From contig NZ_JABRXF010000003.1 of the NCBI RefSeq assembly GCF_013266695.1, forward strand, positions 737,508-801,507: a stretch of 64,000 nucleotides of DNA, given 5' to 3'. Source of the DNA: Hongsoonwoonella zoysiae. Its GTDB lineage: Bacteria > Pseudomonadota > Alphaproteobacteria > Rhizobiales > Stappiaceae. Within the stretch, counting starts at the first letter, position 1; each line of letters begins with the position of its first letter. The notes under the pieces were generated by a model, which was not told the origin of the DNA, made no database searches, and saw only the letters and a program-made list of their open reading frames with translations. This document shows, piece after piece, positions 17,677 to 26,881 of the stretch. Made by a program: the position numbers and the translations under genes.

Positions 17677-19017
17677 TTAGTCGGAAAATTCGGTTTCCAT
17701 CTCGCGGCGGAGCTTCACCGCATGATCGTCACCATCGAATTCGACGTCGGACCATTTCACGATCGCACCATCGGCGACATCCGTTTTGAGCCGTACTCCG
17801 CTCGCAAGCCCGAGGGGAAGGGCCTGCATGGCAAGTGAGGCCTTCGCAGGCTGCTGCTTGCCCCAAACGCAGAAACCCCCTTCTCCGTCGAGCGTCTCAC
17901 CCGCCTTGAGGTCCCGCTTGGCGGTCGCGACGACATCGGCGACGAATTCCTTCGGCGCTCCCGTCGGCTCGCCGCGAAGCGCAACGGAGGCCACCGATAT
18001 CCCGAGTTCCAGGCCGATCATATGCGTCGGGCGGTAGAGGGACGCGAAGCATCCGCTGTCGTCTTCCAACATGTGGTATTCGCTAAAGCAGCGGCGGGCA
18101 TATTCCGTCTCGCCCTCGATCACCACATAGGTGCCCATAGCAAGATGATGCGCCACATCCTCGCCATCGCGGGTGAGCGAGGAAACCACCTCCGTCGTAC
18201 CTGAAAAGGCGAGCGCTCCGCCATCTTCCTTCGGCCTGCAAACGCTCGACAACTCGAACCGGCTTGCCGGCGGGAACGACAGTCCGCCGGGCTGCGGCGC
18301 GAGACCTGTCGCATTGCAGACCGCGCTCATCTCGATGCCGGATTTCGTGCCGTCCAGGAACGAATTGAACATCTGCAGGTTCAGGCCCGACTTGTCCTTG
18401 AACGTCAGGTACTTGCAAAGCTCGTCCCACACGGTTTCCGGCGTGAGACCGTGGAATTGCGGCAGGTAGCGCGTGCCTTTTCCGGCACAAACCACCTTGA
18501 AGCCGCAGGCGCGCGCCCAGTCGACATGCTCGCAGATAAGTGCCGGCTGGTCGCCCCAGGCAAGCGAATAGACAACGCCCGCCCGGTCGGCCCTGCGCTT
18601 CAGGAGCGGGCCGGCCAGAACGTCCGCCTCCACATTCACCATGACGATATGCTTGCCGGCCCCGATTGCCGCCAGGCAATGGCGGATGCCGACGGACGGG
18701 TGCCCCGTCGCCTCGATCACCACATCCACCGGGCCGGCGGAGATCGCCGCCTGCGCATCGTCGGTGACGAACGTCATGCCGTTCTTTACCGCCTCTGCGA
18801 GCGAGGCCGCGCCATATTGCTCCGCCGGCCAGCCCGTTGTCTCAAGGGATGCCCGCGCCCTGGAAACATCGAGATCGACGACCGCGGCAACGTGAATACC
18901 TTTCGTCAGCCGCGCCTGGGCAAGATACATGGATCCGAATTTGCCCGCGCCGATCAGCACGACCCGCACCGGCTTGTCCGCCTCCGCCCGCGCGCTCAAC
19001 ATGCTGGACAGGTTCAC
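17677..19017 (-). CDS. NAD(P)-dependent homoserine-dehydrogenase-like oxidoreductase with SAF domain
   Basis: The 446-residue protein has an N-terminal Rossmann fold (VRVVLIGAGKFGSMYLAQA, residues 18-36) like homoserine dehydrogenase, with VVIEATGHPSVGIRHCLAAI. The middle domain contains KGTRYLPQFHGLTPETVW, and the C-terminal quarter is a SAF-type domain (ATAKRDLKAGETLDGEGG onward). Start: GTG at 19017 preceded by GGGGAGG. It follows a TAXI-TRAP transporter and a universal stress protein on the same strand, so it likely oxidises the transported carbohydrate acid or hydroxyacid. The exact reaction is not known to me for this subgroup; some relatives act on branched sugar acids. Confidence 0.8.
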   Translation of the reverse strand: MNLSSMLSARAEADKPVRVVLIGAGKFGSMYLAQARLTKGIHVAAVVDLDVSRARASLETTGWPAEQYGAASLAEAVKNGMTFVTDDAQAAISAGPVDVVIEATGHPSVGIRHCLAAIGAGKHIVMVNVEADVLAGPLLKRRADRAGVVYSLAWGDQPALICEHVDWARACGFKVVCAGKGTRYLPQFHGLTPETVWDELCKYLTFKDKSGLNLQMFNSFLDGTKSGIEMSAVCNATGLAPQPGGLSFPPASRFELSSVCRPKEDGGALAFSGTTEVVSSLTRDGEDVAHHLAMGTYVVIEGETEYARRCFSEYHMLEDDSGCFASLYRPTHMIGLELGISVASVALRGEPTGAPKEFVADVVATAKRDLKAGETLDGEGGFCVWGKQQPAKASLAMQALPLGLASGVRLKTDVADGAIVKWSDVEFDGDDHAVKLRREMETEFSD

Positions 19018-19053
19018 GCATTCCTCCCCTGGCCAGAGGCCACATGCGCGGCC

Positions 19054-19479
19054 TCAGTCGCGCACCACCAGAACGGATTTGTCCGTATGGCGCGTTACGT
19101 TTTCCGCCGTCGGGCCTATCAGATAATCGGTCATCTCCGGCCTGTGCGACGCCATCACTATGAGATCGCAGCCGTTTTCATCCGCGCATGTCATGATCGC
19201 CCGGAACACGCGCCCGACCACGACATGCTCCTTCACTTTCCTGTTCGGGATCTTGTCCCTGACCAGCGCGTTCAAGGTGTCGGCCGCCTTGCGCACGGCC
19301 TTTTCCTCGAAGTCGCTCGGGAAATATTGAGAGACTATGGATGTCCTGATGTCCTGCACCACGGTAACGACGTGGAGCTGCGCGCCGAAGGCTTCGGCCA
19401 TCTTCACCGCGACGGGAAGCGCCTTCACCCAGGAACTTTCGTGGTCGAGATCGACCGGCAAGAGTATGGCCTTGTACAT
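19054..19479 (-). CDS. Universal stress protein, UspA family
   Basis: The 141-residue single-domain protein starts MYKAILLPVDLDHES and ends with the UspA ATP-binding pattern (DLIVMASHRPEMTDYLIGPTAENVTRHTDKSVLVV), where G-2x-G-9x-(S/T) is only partly kept. ATP binding is therefore uncertain. The ATG at 19479 is preceded by GAGGG at 4-6 bases; an alternative ATG at 19494 overlaps the TRAP permease stop. Usp genes directly after TRAP permeases are common and are thought to modulate transport (TeaD is the known example). Confidence 0.88.
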   Translation of the reverse strand: MYKAILLPVDLDHESSWVKALPVAVKMAEAFGAQLHVVTVVQDIRTSIVSQYFPSDFEEKAVRKAADTLNALVRDKIPNRKVKEHVVVGRVFRAIMTCADENGCDLIVMASHRPEMTDYLIGPTAENVTRHTDKSVLVVRD

Positions 19480-19490
19480 TTCGCCCTCCC

Positions 19491-22268
19491 TCATGCGGCC
19501 TGTTGCCTGGCCTTCGCGGGCTCCGTCCCGTTTTCCGCCCGCCGCCTCTGCAGCCAAACGACCGCACCGAGCAACAGGAGCGCCGGCAGGTAAATCCAGT
19601 ACTTGGACGGTGTTTCGACCGGCGAAAGGACCCGCACGATCTCCTGGTCCCAGTCGAGGCCGACATCGGCGGCGGGAGAATCGAAGGCGACGTCGTCGAT
19701 GATCGTCTTGCCGTCCCGCTCGACCAGCGTCAGGCCCGCCGCTTCAAGGCGCTCCGCCCCGCTAGCCGCCTCCGGCAGCTTGAGGAGCACTACCCATTCG
19801 CGCATTTCACCGACGTCATCGAGGCCGGCTATGCGCAGTCTCAAGGGCTCTCCGGCGGGCACATCGGCCGCCGCCTCGGCGATCTGGGCCGGCGGCGTAT
19901 CGACATAGGGAGGATAGATCATATCCATCCAGAAGCCCGGCCGGAAGAACGTGAAGGCGAGCAGCAGGAGCGCTACCGATTCCCAGATCCTGCTTTTCGT
20001 CAGGAACCAGCCTTGCGTCGCCGCGGAGAACAGCAGCATCGCCACGGTCGCCACGATGAAGATGAATATCCCGTGGATCCAGTCGACGTTCATGAGCAGA
20101 AGGTCGGTGTTGAAGATGAAAAGGAATGGAAGCGCAGCCGTCCTCAGCGAATAGAAAAAGGCGACGAAGCCGGTGCGGATCGGATCGCCGCCCGAAACGG
20201 CGGCCGCCGCGAATGAGGCAAGGCCCACGGGCGGCGTCACGTCCGCCATGATGCCGAAGTAGAAGACGAAGAGATGAACCGCGATCAGCGGCACGATCAA
20301 CCCGTTCTCCTGGCCGAGTGTGACGATCACCGGCGCAAGCAGCGCCGAGACGACGATGTAGTTCGCTGTCGTCGGCAGGCCCATGCCGAGGATAAGCGAC
20401 AGGATCGCGGTGAGGAAAAGGATCGCAAGCAGGTTGCCGCCGGAAAGCACCTCCACCACGTCGGCGAGTGCGGAGCCGACGCCCGTCTGCGACACCGCCC
20501 CGACGATGATGCCGGCGGTTGCCGTTGCGATGCCGATGCCGATCATGTTGCGCGCACCCGCGATCAGCCCGTCGACAAGTTCGCTCAAACCGCGCCGGAA
20601 TTCCGCGCCCATCTCGCCTTCCTTGCGGAAGATCGCGAAGAGCGGACGCTGCGTGACAAGAATGAACATCATGAAAGCCGTCGCCCAGAAGGCCGAAAGC
20701 CCGGGCGAAAGGCGGTCGACCATGAGCGCCCAGATCAGGACGATGACCGGCAGGATGAAGTGCAGGCCCGACTTGATGGTCGGTCCGGGAAGCGGAAGAT
20801 GCGTCACTGGCTCGTTCGGGTCATCCATCTTGGGCTCCGGATAGCGGGAGCCGAAGATCACGAGGCCGACATAGACGGCAGTGAGCAACGCGAAGACCAC
20901 ATAGGGCGCGGTATCGCCGAAAGCCGGGCGGATCCAGCCCATCCCGTAGTAGACAATCACGGAAAGCACGCAAACCACGAGCACGCCGAAGACGAAACCG
21001 ACAATGCGGCGCAGCCACGGGCCCGGTTCATAGGCGCGCGGAAGCCCCTCCATCCCCGCCTTGCAGGCTTCGAGATGGACGATGTAGACGAGCGCGATAT
21101 AGGAGATCAGCGCCGGCAGGAAGGCGTGCTTGACCACGTCGAAATAGGGAATGCCGACATATTCGACCATCAGGAAGGCGGCCGCCCCCATCACCGGCGG
21201 CATGATCTGTCCGTTGACGGACGACGCCACCTCGACGGCGCCGGCCTTTTCGGCGCTGAAGCCAACCTTCTTCATGAGCGGAATCGTGAAGGTGCCGGTA
21301 GTCACCACGTTGGCGATGGACGAGCCGGAGATCAGCCCGGTCATGGCCGAGGAGACGACGGCCGCTTTCGCCGGCCCGCCGCGCAGGTGCCCCATCAGCG
21401 AAAACGCCACCTGGATGAAGTAGTTGCCCGCACCCGCCTTGTCGAGCAGCGCTCCGAAAAGCACGAAGAGAAAGACGAATGACGTGGACACGCCGAGCGC
21501 AATGCCGAAGACGCCTTCGGTCGTCAGCCAGTGGTGGTTGATGATCTCGCGCAGGTTGTTTCCCTTGTGCGCGATGATGTCCGGCATGTAGGGGCCGAGC
21601 ACCGTGTAGACGAGGAAGAAGCCCGCTACCAGCACGAGAGCCGGGCCAAGCGTGCGTCTTGTCGCTTCCAGAAGAAGCAGCAGACCGGCGATGCCGGCGA
21701 CATAGTCCTGGAAGATCGGTTGCCCGACGCGGTCGGCAAGATCCGTGTAGTAGATGAAGAGATAGGCCGAGCAATAGCCGCCCGCGACAGCCATCAGCCA
21801 TTCCTGGATCGATACCCTGTCGTTTTGGGCAGGCAAAAGCACCGCAACGGCGACCAGCGCCGCGATCAGCAGGATTATCCAGGTCGGGAAGGCGATATCG
21901 TCGGCGGATATCGCAAACAGGAGGCCGATGAAGACCGGCACGAAAATGCCGAGACCGAGCTGGAATTTCGTACGCGCGGCCGGGAACGCCAGAAACGCGA
22001 GCACGACGGCAAAGGCGAGGTGGATGGAGCGCGCCTCGGTGTCGTTGAAGATGCCGAAGCCCACCGTGAAGGGAAGCGGCGACGCGAACCAGAGTTGGAA
22101 GAGCGACCATAAAAGCGCTATTCCGGCGATCAGCCTGCCGATCAAACCACTGGCGGATCTGGACCCGGTGTCACTGGCGGCGACCAGTTCGTCGATTTCG
22201 GCCTGGCTCAGGCCGCTAGTGTCCTGATTCGGCGAAGCCTTGCTCTGCGGTTGTCCCGTCTCGCTCAT
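19491..22268 (-). CDS. TRAP transporter fused permease (DctQM-type, TAXI class)
   Basis: The 925-residue protein joins the small (4 TM) and large (12 TM) TRAP subunits in one chain. The large-subunit signatures GGPAKAAVVSSAMTGLISGSS, VTTGTFTIPLMKKVGF and ILGMGLPTTANYIVVSALLAP are clear. A C-terminal extension of about 160 residues ends in one more membrane segment and an Arg-rich tail (VVWLQRRRAEN). It works with the TAXI binding protein encoded upstream, using an ion gradient to import a carboxylate or related solute. The ATG at 22268 is chosen for SD spacing, with 22274 possible. Confidence 0.93.
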   Translation of the reverse strand: MSETGQPQSKASPNQDTSGLSQAEIDELVAASDTGSRSASGLIGRLIAGIALLWSLFQLWFASPLPFTVGFGIFNDTEARSIHLAFAVVLAFLAFPAARTKFQLGLGIFVPVFIGLLFAISADDIAFPTWIILLIAALVAVAVLLPAQNDRVSIQEWLMAVAGGYCSAYLFIYYTDLADRVGQPIFQDYVAGIAGLLLLLEATRRTLGPALVLVAGFFLVYTVLGPYMPDIIAHKGNNLREIINHHWLTTEGVFGIALGVSTSFVFLFVLFGALLDKAGAGNYFIQVAFSLMGHLRGGPAKAAVVSSAMTGLISGSSIANVVTTGTFTIPLMKKVGFSAEKAGAVEVASSVNGQIMPPVMGAAAFLMVEYVGIPYFDVVKHAFLPALISYIALVYIVHLEACKAGMEGLPRAYEPGPWLRRIVGFVFGVLVVCVLSVIVYYGMGWIRPAFGDTAPYVVFALLTAVYVGLVIFGSRYPEPKMDDPNEPVTHLPLPGPTIKSGLHFILPVIVLIWALMVDRLSPGLSAFWATAFMMFILVTQRPLFAIFRKEGEMGAEFRRGLSELVDGLIAGARNMIGIGIATATAGIIVGAVSQTGVGSALADVVEVLSGGNLLAILFLTAILSLILGMGLPTTANYIVVSALLAPVIVTLGQENGLIVPLIAVHLFVFYFGIMADVTPPVGLASFAAAAVSGGDPIRTGFVAFFYSLRTAALPFLFIFNTDLLLMNVDWIHGIFIFIVATVAMLLFSAATQGWFLTKSRIWESVALLLLAFTFFRPGFWMDMIYPPYVDTPPAQIAEAAADVPAGEPLRLRIAGLDDVGEMREWVVLLKLPEAASGAERLEAAGLTLVERDGKTIIDDVAFDSPAADVGLDWDQEIVRVLSPVETPSKYWIYLPALLLLGAVVWLQRRRAENGTEPAKARQQAA

Positions 22269-22344
22269 CGGCATGCCCCCTCCTGCGCCGCCCGACCAGC
22301 CGGGCAATGTCAATATTATGAGAAATCAAGGGCCTGGAAAAGAA

Positions 22345-22375
22345 CGAAGCCCCGCTTTGTTCGGGCGGGGCTTCG
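22345..22375 (-). terminator. Strong hairpin between TAXI binding-protein and permease genes
   Basis: A perfect 11-base stem, CGAAGCCCCGC (22345-22355) and GCGGGGCTTCG (22365-22375), lies in the gap after the binding-protein stop. The minus-strand side is followed by TTCTTTTCC. It likely gives partial termination or mRNA 3'-end protection, so the binding protein is made in excess over the permease. Confidence 0.7.
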
Positions 22376-22388
22376 CGGATGCGGAGTA

Positions 22389-23348
22389 TCAGAGCCAGCC
22401 GCGCTCCTTGTAGTAGCGCTCGGCGCCCGGATGAAGCGGTGCGGACAGGCCGTCCTTGATCATCTGCTCTTCGGTCAGATTCTCGAAAGCCGGATGCAGC
22501 TTCTTGAAGCGGTCGAAATTGTCGAAGACCGCCTTCACGACCTGGTAGATCACCTCGTCGGGGACATCCGCGGAAGAGACGAAGGTCGCCTTCACGCCGA
22601 ATGTCTCGACGGCCTCGTCATTGCCCTTGTACATGCCGCCCGGGATGGTCGCCATCGCATAGTAGGGGTTCTCCGAGACGAGCTTGTCGACTTCCGGCCC
22701 CGTCACCGACACGAGCTTTGCATCCGTCGTGGTGGTGGCTTCCTGGATCGAGCCTGCCGGATGGCCGACGGTGTAGATCATCGCGTCGATCTTGTTGTCG
22801 GCAAGGGCGCTTGCCTGTTCTGCCGCCTTCAGTTCCGAAGCAAGGGCGAAATCGTCGAGCGTCCAGCCCTTTTCGTTCATCAGCACTTCCATGGTGCCAC
22901 GCTGGCCGGAACCGGGATTGCCGATGTTCACGCGCTTGCCCTTCAGGTCGTCGAAAGTCTCGATGCCGGAATCGGCGCGCGCGACGACGGTGAACGGCTC
23001 GCCATGCACGGAAAACACCGCGCGCAGCTTGTCGAACTTCTCGCCCTCGAATTTCGAGGAGCCGTTATAGGCGTGGAACTGCCAGTCGGACTGGGCAACG
23101 CCCATCTGGCGGTCGCCGTTCTTGATGGCGTTGATGTTGTCGATCGACCCGCCGGTGGACGGCGCCGTGCACTTGATGTTGTGCTCGGACGAACCGCGGT
23201 TCACGAGCTTGCAGATCGACTGTCCGACGACGTAATAGACGCCGGTCTGACCACCCGTGCCGATCGTGACGAAAGTTTCCTGTGCCATGGCCGACTGTGC
23301 GCCAAGGGCGACAACGGCTCCGGCAAGAATACGCGTCAGTGCATTCAT
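22389..23348 (-). CDS. TAXI-family TRAP transporter solute-binding protein
   Basis: The 319-residue periplasmic protein has a signal peptide (MNALTRILAGAVVALGAQSAMA) and the defining TAXI motif region TFVTIGTGGQTGVYYVVGQSICKLVN. GNPGSGQRGTMEVLMNEKGW follows further on, as in NMT1/TAXI binding proteins. The ATG at 23348 is preceded by GGGAGG. It is the first gene of the operon TAXI binding protein - fused permease - Usp - SAF oxidoreductase. Few TAXI ligands are known (glutamate, 2-oxoglutarate and others), so the substrate is open. Confidence 0.92.
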   Translation of the reverse strand: MNALTRILAGAVVALGAQSAMAQETFVTIGTGGQTGVYYVVGQSICKLVNRGSSEHNIKCTAPSTGGSIDNINAIKNGDRQMGVAQSDWQFHAYNGSSKFEGEKFDKLRAVFSVHGEPFTVVARADSGIETFDDLKGKRVNIGNPGSGQRGTMEVLMNEKGWTLDDFALASELKAAEQASALADNKIDAMIYTVGHPAGSIQEATTTTDAKLVSVTGPEVDKLVSENPYYAMATIPGGMYKGNDEAVETFGVKATFVSSADVPDEVIYQVVKAVFDNFDRFKKLHPAFENLTEEQMIKDGLSAPLHPGAERYYKERGWL

Positions 23349-23784
23349 CACCGACCTCCCTTTTATCGTTGCAAACGAGCTTCAGCTTAGGGGGAAGACG
23401 CGGGAGGCGCAACGCATTGCCCATGCCCGGCAAATCCCGGGCCGGCCGACATTTCCGTAACGGGTCTTTGCAAGGCTCGAAATATTCGGAATACCGCTTC
23501 CCCGCAACGGGCGCCGAAGCAAAATCAAAAACCCAGTTTCATCTAAATGATTCCGTATTAATTCAAATCTCGAAATTATTTATGGAAATTTTTACATGCC
23601 TCCCTTCGCTGTTCAGCCCTTGCGATTCCGCTAAATCGGGAACTCTTTTTTCACTTGCGGCGAAACACTTGTAGCCTTCGATCATGCTCGCGGGGCCGCA
23701 CGGGTGGCTGGCCGCCGCACTTGCCAACCTTCCCCACACCCACCTATGAACTTGGTAAATTCGGTTGAAAGGCGGACGAAGAAG
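23349..23784. other. Divergent promoter region, TAXI operon / MmgE-PrpD gene
   Basis: The 436-base region is AT-rich in its middle (about 23500-23600), unlike its flanks. No gene-like frame was supported, and no specific operator was identified. It must contain both divergent promoters. Confidence 0.4.
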
Positions 23785-25119
23785 ATGGCGGACGGCATTA
23801 CGGCGCAACTGGCGGAATTCATCTGCTCCTTCGAAAGCCGCCTCCTTTCGCCGGACCAGATCCTGACCGCCAAATCCTGTATTTTAGACTGGAGTGCCGT
23901 CGCGCTCGCCGGGCGCGACGAGCCGGTCAGCCGGATCGTTCGCGAGATGGCATCATCGGAAGGCGGCACGCCGGAGGCTATGGTCATCGGCCTTGCGGAC
24001 CGGTTGCCCGCCCGCACCGCAGCACTTTCCAACGGCACGACTTCCCACGCGCTCGATTATGACGATACGCATTTCGACCATATCGGCCATTCGTCGGTGG
24101 GGATCTTTCCTGCCGTTCTTGCCCTTGGCGAGGCACTGGGGCGCGACGGACGGGAAGTGCTGGACGCTTTCGTCATCGGGCTTGAGGTTGCCTGCCGGGT
24201 CGGCAGATACCTGGGAAACGGGCATTACCGCCACGGTTTCCACCAGACGGCGACCGCAGGCGCCTTCGGGGCGGCTGCCGCAAGCGCGCGTCTGCTCCGC
24301 CTCGACGAGGAGCGCTGCGGCCATACGCTCGGTCTTGTCTCGACCCGCGCCTCGGGCCTGAAGTCCCAGTTCGGCACCATGGGCAAGCCCTTTCATGCAG
24401 GCCTTGCCGCGTCGAACGGCGTCGAGGCGGCGAAACTCGCCTCGCTCGGTTTCATATCCAACCCCCAAGGGCTTGAATGCGTGCAGGGTTTTGCCGACAC
24501 CCATGCGGGCGAAGGCGATGCGCAAACGCCATTCGATGGGCTGGGTCAAACGTTCCGCTTCGACCGGGTACAGTTCAAGCATCACGCCTGCTGCCACGGC
24601 ACTCATGCGCCGATCGACGCTCTCAAGGCATTGCGCAGCAAGATCGGCCCCGAGGCGGCGCAGGCACGATCCATCGTTCTTCGCGTTCATCCGCAGTGGC
24701 TCAGGGTGTGCAACATTCTCTCACCCGCTACGGGCCTTGAGGCGAAGTTCAGTTTCCGCCTGACCAGTGCCATGGCGCTGGCGGGCCGCGATACTGCCGC
24801 CCTTGAAACCTTTTGCGATGCCGCCTGCGCCGACCCCGATCTCGCACAGCTTCGCGACCGGGTTACCGTCGAGACGGACGACGCACTTGGCAGCATCGAG
24901 GCGCTCGCAATCGTCGAGTTGCCGGATGGCCGCCATCTCGAACATCACTGCGACCTGGCAGAGCCGGTTGATGCCGCACTCACGCGCACACGGCTGGTGG
25001 AAAAGGCTGAAGCCCTGATCGGACATCCAGCAGCCGCAACCCTTCTCGAAACGGTCGATACGCTCGACACATCGGAACGCTTTACGCTGCCGGACGTGCT
25101 CGCCTCTCTAGGCGCCTGA
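23785..25119 (+). CDS. MmgE/PrpD family protein
   Basis: The 444-residue protein matches the MmgE/PrpD family from start to end: SNGTTSHALDYDDTHFDHIGHSS near residues 85-107, GHYRHGFHQTATAGAFGAAAASARLL, the segment GTMGKPFHAGLAASNGVEAA and the basic HHACCHGTHAPIDAL. Family members include 2-methylcitrate dehydratase and cis-aconitate decarboxylase; many are of unknown substrate. The ATG at 23785 follows an AAAGGCGG stretch. It is divergent from the TAXI-TRAP operon, so it may dehydrate or decarboxylate a polycarboxylate brought in by that transporter. No prpB or prpC is near, which argues against a classic methylcitrate role. Confidence 0.88.
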   Translation: MADGITAQLAEFICSFESRLLSPDQILTAKSCILDWSAVALAGRDEPVSRIVREMASSEGGTPEAMVIGLADRLPARTAALSNGTTSHALDYDDTHFDHIGHSSVGIFPAVLALGEALGRDGREVLDAFVIGLEVACRVGRYLGNGHYRHGFHQTATAGAFGAAAASARLLRLDEERCGHTLGLVSTRASGLKSQFGTMGKPFHAGLAASNGVEAAKLASLGFISNPQGLECVQGFADTHAGEGDAQTPFDGLGQTFRFDRVQFKHHACCHGTHAPIDALKALRSKIGPEAAQARSIVLRVHPQWLRVCNILSPATGLEAKFSFRLTSAMALAGRDTAALETFCDAACADPDLAQLRDRVTVETDDALGSIEALAIVELPDGRHLEHHCDLAEPVDAALTRTRLVEKAEALIGHPAAATLLETVDTLDTSERFTLPDVLASLGA

Positions 25120-25125
25120 AACCGC

Positions 25126-25620
25126 TTAGGGGCCCTCCGCCTCGTCACACTTCCTTTCGGCCGGCGAAAACTCCGGCTTGATGTCGACGAGCGCCGTGCC
25201 GTCCACGCAGTCGAGGCCACGCACCTTCAGGAAACGGCCCTCGACGGCCTCAAGCCTGACGACGGCGGCGGCGATCGGGTTTGGCCGCACCGGTGAGCGC
25301 AAGGCGAATGCGCCGGCAAGCCTGTCCTTGCGGCGCGGGCGCTGGAGCACGATGTCACGGCGCGCAAGGCCCATCCAGTAGAGCACCAGCAGGCGCTCCC
25401 GGCCCTCAATGCCCTCAAGCGCCGCCTGCCAGCGCGGGTCGACTTCTATGGTGCAGACCGGACCGTCGATCTCGCCCCTGTGCGGACACTCCTTGCGGCT
25501 TGCCCAGGGTGTGCGGATACGGCCGATGAAATAAACGCCGGCATCGAATTCCTCCGGCAGGTCCATGGCGATTTCGCCCGGGCGAATGCCTTCCTCATCG
25601 GCGGTATTTGTATCGGACAT
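25126..25620 (-). CDS. trmO: tRNA (N6-threonylcarbamoyladenosine37-N6)-methyltransferase
   Basis: TrmO (YaeB family, formerly VirR/YaeB UPF0066) methylates t6A at position 37 of ACY-decoding threonine tRNAs using SAM. The 164-residue sequence has the family landmarks GRIRTPWASRKECPHRG, LLVLYWMGLARRDIV, GAFALRSPVRPNPIAAAVVRLEAVEG and GLDCVDGTALVDIKPEF. It lacks the extra C-terminal domain of the E. coli enzyme, as is normal in alphaproteobacteria. The N-terminal 20 residues are acidic and variable. It is convergent with the PrpD gene 6 bases away. Confidence 0.92.
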   Translation of the reverse strand: MSDTNTADEEGIRPGEIAMDLPEEFDAGVYFIGRIRTPWASRKECPHRGEIDGPVCTIEVDPRWQAALEGIEGRERLLVLYWMGLARRDIVLQRPRRKDRLAGAFALRSPVRPNPIAAAVVRLEAVEGRFLKVRGLDCVDGTALVDIKPEFSPAERKCDEAEGP

Positions 25621-25837
25621 CTGGTTTCACGTCGCTTGGAGCGTTTGTCACGAAAGCGGCTTCGTTTTCGTGATCGCAAATCGCTCGGGTTCAAGGGTTG
25701 CTGCATGTTCTCTCCGTCAAGACGAACCCGTTTCGACGGAACATGCTCCGGTATCGCTCGCCGGTGATTGTCGCCAATTCGCACTGTCGCGCGCAATGCG
25801 GCATTTCATGCAGGCGCAAGACCACCGCCGCCACATA

Positions 25838-26740
25838 TCAGACCACGGCGAAGATGATGTCGTCCTCGGGCCTGTGAACGCGGTTGCGGCCAGCCTTCTT
25901 TGCTTCATAGAGCGCGGCATCTGCGCGTTTCAGGAGGTCCGTAAGAGATATGTCGGAATTCGACGAAATCTCCGCCACTCCGAGGCTCGCCGTAATGTGG
26001 ATCGTTTCGTCGTCGGCTGAAATCGCCGCGCCCGCGATCTCGAAGCGCAGGCATTCGGCGATCTTGTAGGCGTCCAGTTCCTTGCGTCCGGGAAGAAGGA
26101 TGGCGAATTCCTCGCCCCCCAGCCGCCCGACGATGTTCGATTGCCTTGCGATAAACTCGCCCACCGCCTTGATGACGGCATCGCCCGCCAAATGGCCGTA
26201 GGTGTCGTTGATGCGCTTGAAATGATCGATATCCAGCATGATGGCGCTGATTGGCATTTCCGTCAGCGCATCGCCAATAGACCGTTCCGCCGCCTCGAAG
26301 AAGGCTCGGCGGTTCAAAAGCCCGGTGAGTTCATCGCAAGTGGCGAAGCTGACAAGCTCCTTGTGCATGGTGGAAAGCCGCTCGGCCGCCCTCAGGCGTG
26401 CGAACAGTTCCTCCGGCACCGGCGGCTTGCGGATGAAGTCGTCCGCACCGCAGTCGAGCGCTTCGATCACCTTCGAGGTTTCGGTGCCCGACGACATGGC
26501 GATAATGTAGAGAAGACGGCCCTCCTGGGCGATCAGTCGGCATTCCCAGCAAAGCTCGGTGCCGGAAATCCCGTCCGTCTCGAAGCTGGTAAGCACGACG
26601 TCGACGGATGGCGTGTCCTGGATGAAGCGGAGCGCACGCGCGCCATTCTCGAAGGCCTCGACGCGGTGCCCGCGGCCTTCGAGCATACGTGCGATTATTC
26701 TGCGGCCGATCGAACTCGGCTCGACGAGGACAATGTGCAT
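25838..26740 (-). CDS. GGDEF-domain protein (probable diguanylate cyclase) with degenerate receiver
   Basis: The 300-residue protein has an N-terminal CheY-like receiver (residues 1-115) and a C-terminal GGDEF domain (from about 135). The catalytic motif GGEEF at 208-212 is intact, with the metal/substrate residues LDIDHFKRINDTYGH. In the receiver, the usual phosphoacceptor Asp is replaced by Ser52 (VDVVLTSFETDG) and only one acid of the acidic pair remains (Glu7), while Lys105 is kept. The RxxD inhibitory site is RQSN. It therefore probably makes c-di-GMP without Asp phosphorylation or I-site feedback. The ATG at 26740 begins the REC fold. No kinase gene is adjacent. Confidence 0.87.
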   Translation of the reverse strand: MHIVLVEPSSIGRRIIARMLEGRGHRVEAFENGARALRFIQDTPSVDVVLTSFETDGISGTELCWECRLIAQEGRLLYIIAMSSGTETSKVIEALDCGADDFIRKPPVPEELFARLRAAERLSTMHKELVSFATCDELTGLLNRRAFFEAAERSIGDALTEMPISAIMLDIDHFKRINDTYGHLAGDAVIKAVGEFIARQSNIVGRLGGEEFAILLPGRKELDAYKIAECLRFEIAGAAISADDETIHITASLGVAEISSNSDISLTDLLKRADAALYEAKKAGRNRVHRPEDDIIFAVV

Positions 26741-26881
26741 CGCGCTGACCAATCCAGAATTGCGACCACGATATGCCAGGATCGTTTAACGGAGAGTAAT
26801 CAACTTACGTAGCGACAATCGATGATTGCGATTTTGCGTCGCGGCAAATGCCAAACATGTGACCGGCAAGTCGTACCGGCT

